NCBI RefSeq assembly: GCF_900110605.1
Contig: NZ_FOFI01000001.1
Span: 496,001 to 560,000 of the forward strand
From: Epilithonimonas lactis
GTDB taxonomy: Bacteria; Bacteroidota; Bacteroidia; Flavobacteriales; Weeksellaceae
Reading direction: 5' to 3'
Length of the DNA: 64,000 nt
Shown here: one piece after another, positions 60,702 through 64,000 of the stretch
Position numbering within the stretch: the first letter of the stretch is position 1
How the letters are laid out: every line of letters starts with the position of its first letter
Program-made: the position numbers and the translations under genes
The notes under the pieces: model-generated
Databases searched by the model: none
What the model saw: the letters and a program-made list of their open reading frames with translations, nothing else
What the model was told of the DNA's origin: nothing

Positions 60702-61310
60702 TTACATTCTAGCCAAGATCTCTTTCTTTTTGGCTTCGTAATCTTCTGCGGAGATGAGGTCATTGTCCAGATAGGCTTTCAATTTCATCAGCGTTTCCAT
60801 TGGATCTTCACTTGGGATTTCTTTTTTCGGTTCTTCTTTTTGCTCAGGTTGTGTATTGACGGTAATTCCTCCAGAAGTCGCACGCTTGTCTTCCAGTTCT
60901 TTTTGTCGTCGAAATTCTATCATTTCTTCCTCTTTGGCTTGTGCGTATTGATACAATTTTCTCGCTTGAGATTTTGGAATATAATCAATCGTCTCCACAA
61001 ATCCGCTGACCGCCGTCATCTTAAAAGTAGAACCAAGAATTGCTTCACTGATATGACTTTCGCCCACATCTTTCCAAAGATAATCCTGAAAATCCGTCAC
61101 CAAACCAAACGATTTTGAACGGAAAAAGATGATCCTTTTATTCGTAAGGACAATAGAATCTGGCGAAATGTTAATCGCCGGTTTATTCTGAACAGCGATG
61201 TATTCCAGGGTTTCACCATTGGTCAAAAGGTCATTTATTTTTTCTATGATTTTTTCAACGGATTTTGGGTCTTGCTCTTCGTTGAGGTATTTTTTGAGGT
61301 TGTTGATCAT
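60702..61310 (-). CDS. PH-like domain protein with C-terminal SHOCT domain
   Basis: A 202-residue cytoplasmic protein. Residues 30-115 fit a bacterial PH domain (SPDSIVLTNKRIIFFRSK and the following strands), then a charged linker, and the last 35 residues, METLMKLKAYLDNDLISAEDYEAKKKEIL, form a SHOCT helix pair. The combination is common in bacterial membrane-associated proteins; function unknown. Confidence 0.85.
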   Translation of the reverse strand: MINNLKKYLNEEQDPKSVEKIIEKINDLLTNGETLEYIAVQNKPAINISPDSIVLTNKRIIFFRSKSFGLVTDFQDYLWKDVGESHISEAILGSTFKMTAVSGFVETIDYIPKSQARKLYQYAQAKEEEMIEFRRQKELEDKRATSGGITVNTQPEQKEEPKKEIPSEDPMETLMKLKAYLDNDLISAEDYEAKKKEILARM

Positions 61311-61369
61311 CGTATAACTTTTGTGATTGAGATTTTATTTAATGTGAAATTACGAAAACAAATTAATTA

Positions 61370-62128
61370 TTAAGCTAGACCAGCAATGTTCACTAACTCT
61401 ATTTTTTCTGTGGTTAGATTTAATCTAATGTAAACATTACAATTTCCACCATCACGCATTCCAATTTTATAGAACTGAAAACTAACTACGGTGTGACTGT
61501 TTTTACAGTAGCAATTGATACCAATGATAGCTTCATTCTTTTCATTTTTCAATGAAGTTACTTGCTTCAAATAATCAGAATATTTTCTCAAACTTTTATT
61601 TTTTTGAAACTCATTTTTTAGAATACTTTCAATTTTTTTTAAATCATTGCTGTTTAAATCAATGCTTTTATAAATACCATCATTTTCAAATTTTGCATAG
61701 TCTGTAAATACAGCGTAATCTTTAAAAGTCTTAAAATCAATTTTATTCTTAACTCTTAAAGATGTTTTCTCAATCTTCATTCTAAAAGGTTCTTGTCCAT
61801 CAACAAACTCTACAAATCCATTTTTCAAAACAGCTGTTTCAGACTCATTGTAATCAAATTCAAAGGGAAAGAATTTTAAAGTATCATCTTTTATTTTTAA
61901 AAATCCTTCAAAACTTTCCTCTCTGCTATGATTTGTTTCTTTAATGATTTCTTTAAAGGTGTAAGTGCTGTCAGAAAATATAGTCAATGTTCTACTGATT
62001 CTACTAAAGTCATCTAGGTTTTGTTTGGCAATTAACAAAGTATCTTTCGGATTGATTTTCTTAGATTGATTTTCAGATTTATTGCAACTTAAAAACAGAA
62101 TTAGAATAATTAATAAATTGATTTTCAT
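61370..62128 (-). CDS. Hypothetical lipoprotein
   Basis: A 252-residue envelope protein with the lipobox LILFLSC (lipidated Cys at residue 15). It has IDLNSNDLKKIESILKNEF near residue 160 and INCYCKNSHTVVSFQFYK near residue 205. No family recognised. It is A/T-rich. It lies alone, downstream of the ABC-F gene's terminator. Confidence 0.7.
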   Translation of the reverse strand: MKINLLIILILFLSCNKSENQSKKINPKDTLLIAKQNLDDFSRISRTLTIFSDSTYTFKEIIKETNHSREESFEGFLKIKDDTLKFFPFEFDYNESETAVLKNGFVEFVDGQEPFRMKIEKTSLRVKNKIDFKTFKDYAVFTDYAKFENDGIYKSIDLNSNDLKKIESILKNEFQKNKSLRKYSDYLKQVTSLKNEKNEAIIGINCYCKNSHTVVSFQFYKIGMRDGGNCNVYIRLNLTTEKIELVNIAGLA

Positions 62129-62175
62129 TAGTTTTTTTATTAATAAATCAAATATCCGAAATTATTCTTCTGCAA

Positions 62176-62208
62176 CAAAAAACTGCATCAGAATATCCAA
62201 TGCAGTTT
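62176..62208 (-). terminator. Intrinsic terminator after the ABC-F gene
   Basis: On the minus strand AAACTGCAT and ATGCAGTTT pair perfectly around an 11-nt loop, followed by T. Confidence 0.8.
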
Positions 62209-62232
62209 ATATTTTACCTTAAAGTTCAAATC

Positions 62233-64000
62233 CTAACCTTCCAGCTGAGTTCCCAAGAATTCCCATTCCTGCAAAGTCAAATCCAATTCTTCTTTGATTT
62301 TATTGTAAGTTTCCAAAGTTTCTTCAGACGGATTTTCTTTGGTGAAAGAACCTTCGAATTCCTCGATTTTCAATTCAAGTTCAGAGATCTTTTCTTCGAC
62401 TTTCTTGATCTTGTTTTGGATGTTCTTTTGTTCTTTGCTAACGATAATATTAGATTCTTTCACAGGCTCTTGAACCTTAACTTTTACTTCCGGGATCTCT
62501 TCTTCCTGATGAAGTTTTGCTTTCTCAGCAGAGATCTCACGGATGCTTTCTTTCTGTCTAAATTCCAGATATTCGTTGATGTCACCAAGGAATTCCTTCA
62601 TACGTCCATCACGGAATTCGAAGATCTTGTCAGACAATCCTTGTAGGAATTCACGGTCGTGAGAAATGACGATCAAGGTGCCTTCAAACTTCTGAAGTGC
62701 CAATTTGATGATTTCCTTTGACTGGATATCCAAGTGATTCGTAGGCTCATCCATAATCAAGGTGTTGAACGGACGAAGCAACAATTTACAAAGCGCCAAA
62801 CGGTTTCGCTCACCTCCGGAAAGGACTTTCGTTTTCTTGGTCACATCCTCGCCTTGGAAAAGGAAAGATCCCAAAAGATCACGAACTCTCGGTCTGGTTT
62901 CCTCGGTTGCAGAATCTTCCGCTTCCTGTAGAACGGTTTTATCCGGCGTCAAAACTTCTTCCTGATTCTGAGCGAAATAACCGATATTAACATTGTGTCC
63001 AAGATTCCAACTTCCAGAAAAATCAGTAATGTCACCAGCAAGAATTTTTGCCAAAGTCGTTTTTCCTTGTCCATTTTGTCCAAGCAAAGCGATTCTAGCG
63101 CCTCTTTCTACGATGAAATCTACTTTGTCAAAAATCTGTTTTTTGCCATAAGCTTTCCCCAGATTTTGAGCTTCGAAGATCACTTTTCCAGGTTGTACAC
63201 TCGGTTGGAAACGGATATTGAATTTAGAAACGTCCTCATTCTCCACTTCAATGCGTTCTACTTTGTCTAGTTTTTTGATCAATGATTGCGCAAACGATGC
63301 TTTGGAAGCACTCGCACGGAATTTGTTGATCAATTCCTCTGTATGTTTTATTTCTGCATCCTGATTCTTTTTGGCCTGGATGAGTTTTTCTTTTCTGTCT
63401 TTTCTTAGTTCAAGATATTTGGAATAGTTGGCCTTGTAATCGTCGATTTTTCTATTGTTAACATCAAAAGTTCGGTTACAAGTAGAGGTCATAAATTGCT
63501 TGTCGTGACTTACAAGCAACATCGAGCCTTGATAATCTTTCAAGAAATCCTCCAGCCAGATGATAGATTCCATATCCAAGTGGTTGGTAGGTTCATCCAG
63601 AAGCATCAGATCATTTTGCTGAAGAAGTAATTTTGCCAGTTCGATTCTCATTCTCCAACCGCCGGAAAACTCATCGGTGATCTTTTGGAAATCATCCGCT
63701 TTGAAACCCAATCCAAATAGGATCTTCTCCACATCGCCTTCCAAATTGTAAGCATCGAAATTCATCAGAAGATCATTCAAATCTGTCATTCTGTTGATGA
63801 GATCGGTGTAGGCATCACTTTCGTAATCGGTTCTAGTGGCCAGTTGATGGTTGACTTCTTCCAATTCATCCTTCAAAGCATTGATCTGCTCAAAAGCCTG
63901 CATTGTCTCGTCCCAAACGGTTCTTCCTTTTACGAAGTCAAGGTCCTGTTTTAGGAAACCGATTGTGATCTTACCTTCTGTGACCACATTACCTTCGTAG
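62233..64000 (-). CDS. ABC-F family ATPase, partial at 5' end
   Basis: The gene enters from beyond the right edge, and 589 codons are in the window; the N-terminal Walker A of the first ATPase lies outside. The visible part has the first Walker B LMLLDEPTNHLD, the ABC-F linker with KNQDAEIKHTEELINKF, the second ATPase with GQNGQGKTTLAKIL and LSGGERNRLALCKLLL, then TLIMDEPTNHLD. A C-terminal coiled coil of about 80 residues follows. ABC-F proteins act on the ribosome rather than in transport. The upstream in-frame GTG at 63987 is internal, not the start. Confidence 0.92.
   Translation of the reverse strand, partial: YEGNVVTEGKITIGFLKQDLDFVKGRTVWDETMQAFEQINALKDELEEVNHQLATRTDYESDAYTDLINRMTDLNDLLMNFDAYNLEGDVEKILFGLGFKADDFQKITDEFSGGWRMRIELAKLLLQQNDLMLLDEPTNHLDMESIIWLEDFLKDYQGSMLLVSHDKQFMTSTCNRTFDVNNRKIDDYKANYSKYLELRKDRKEKLIQAKKNQDAEIKHTEELINKFRASASKASFAQSLIKKLDKVERIEVENEDVSKFNIRFQPSVQPGKVIFEAQNLGKAYGKKQIFDKVDFIVERGARIALLGQNGQGKTTLAKILAGDITDFSGSWNLGHNVNIGYFAQNQEEVLTPDKTVLQEAEDSATEETRPRVRDLLGSFLFQGEDVTKKTKVLSGGERNRLALCKLLLRPFNTLIMDEPTNHLDIQSKEIIKLALQKFEGTLIVISHDREFLQGLSDKIFEFRDGRMKEFLGDINEYLEFRQKESIREISAEKAKLHQEEEIPEVKVKVQEPVKESNIIVSKEQKNIQNKIKKVEEKISELELKIEEFEGSFTKENPSEETLETYNKIKEELDLTLQEWEFLGTQLEG

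Overview
The window reads as a chromosome segment from a flavobacterium of the family Weeksellaceae, most like the Chryseobacterium/Epilithonimonas group. The reasons are type IX secretion (T9SS) sorting domains of both kinds (type A on an M28 peptidase, type B on a 1224-residue adhesin-like protein), many small lipoproteins, A/T-rich intergenic DNA with almost no Shine-Dalgarno sequences, Bacteroidetes-type TAnnTTTG -7 promoter elements, and the protein repertoire (YpdA, bacterioferredoxin-type ferredoxin reductase, KTSC, DUF1573). I see no rRNA, tRNA, prophage, insertion sequence, integrase or CRISPR array. The assignment is from recognition of families, not from a search.

Layout. 1-7974: a polyphosphate kinase 2 cut by the left edge, a DUF1573 protein, valyl-tRNA synthetase, a DUF4241 protein, ribokinase, an alpha/beta hydrolase, an HD phosphohydrolase and a small membrane protein. 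7975-20491: a semialdehyde dehydrogenase, an L,D-transpeptidase lipoprotein, YpdA, the large T9SS type B protein, a lipocalin, the M28 aminopeptidase, and a ferredoxin plus its NADP reductase. 20492-28286: an RsmB-type rRNA methyltransferase, then a four-gene efflux operon (TetR regulator, TolC, membrane fusion protein, RND pump) with a clear promoter bracketed by two copies of a putative operator. 28287-36586: small lipoproteins and hypothetical proteins, a 3-hydroxyacyl-CoA dehydrogenase, an orphan Vsr endonuclease and a Gfo/Idh/MocA oxidoreductase. 36587-41830: a repeat-rich stretch carrying a second Gfo/Idh/MocA enzyme, a FabI-like reductase and a ketoacyl-ACP synthase III pair, and Pcm. 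41829-51013: MazG, a cupin/MDR pair facing an HxlR regulator, a LemA/TPM group, two secreted proteins with a shared C-terminal module, and a KefF/KefC-type potassium efflux pair. 51056-64000: an M3 peptidase, a LytS/LytR-type two-component pair beside an intradiol dioxygenase, a pirin/cupin-like protein, a CMD/DoxX pair with a Crp-type regulator, several hypothetical proteins and an ABC-F ATPase cut by the right edge.

Functional links that the layout supports: TetR probably controls itself and the whole efflux operon; HxlR probably controls the divergent MDR/cupin pair; LytS/LytR may control the adjacent dioxygenase; KefF-like and Kef proteins overlap by 4 bp and form one potassium efflux system; LemA and two TPM proteins are translationally coupled.

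I did not find a clearly new defence or biosynthetic system. The most unusual signals are non-coding: a family of four 107-133 bp elements with constant ends and a variable, sometimes hairpin-forming middle, each placed just 3' of a gene; a pair of interlocked perfect 18-bp and 16-bp stems after a META-domain gene; an orphan promoter and an orphan terminator that may mark small RNAs; and short repeats that run into coding sequence.
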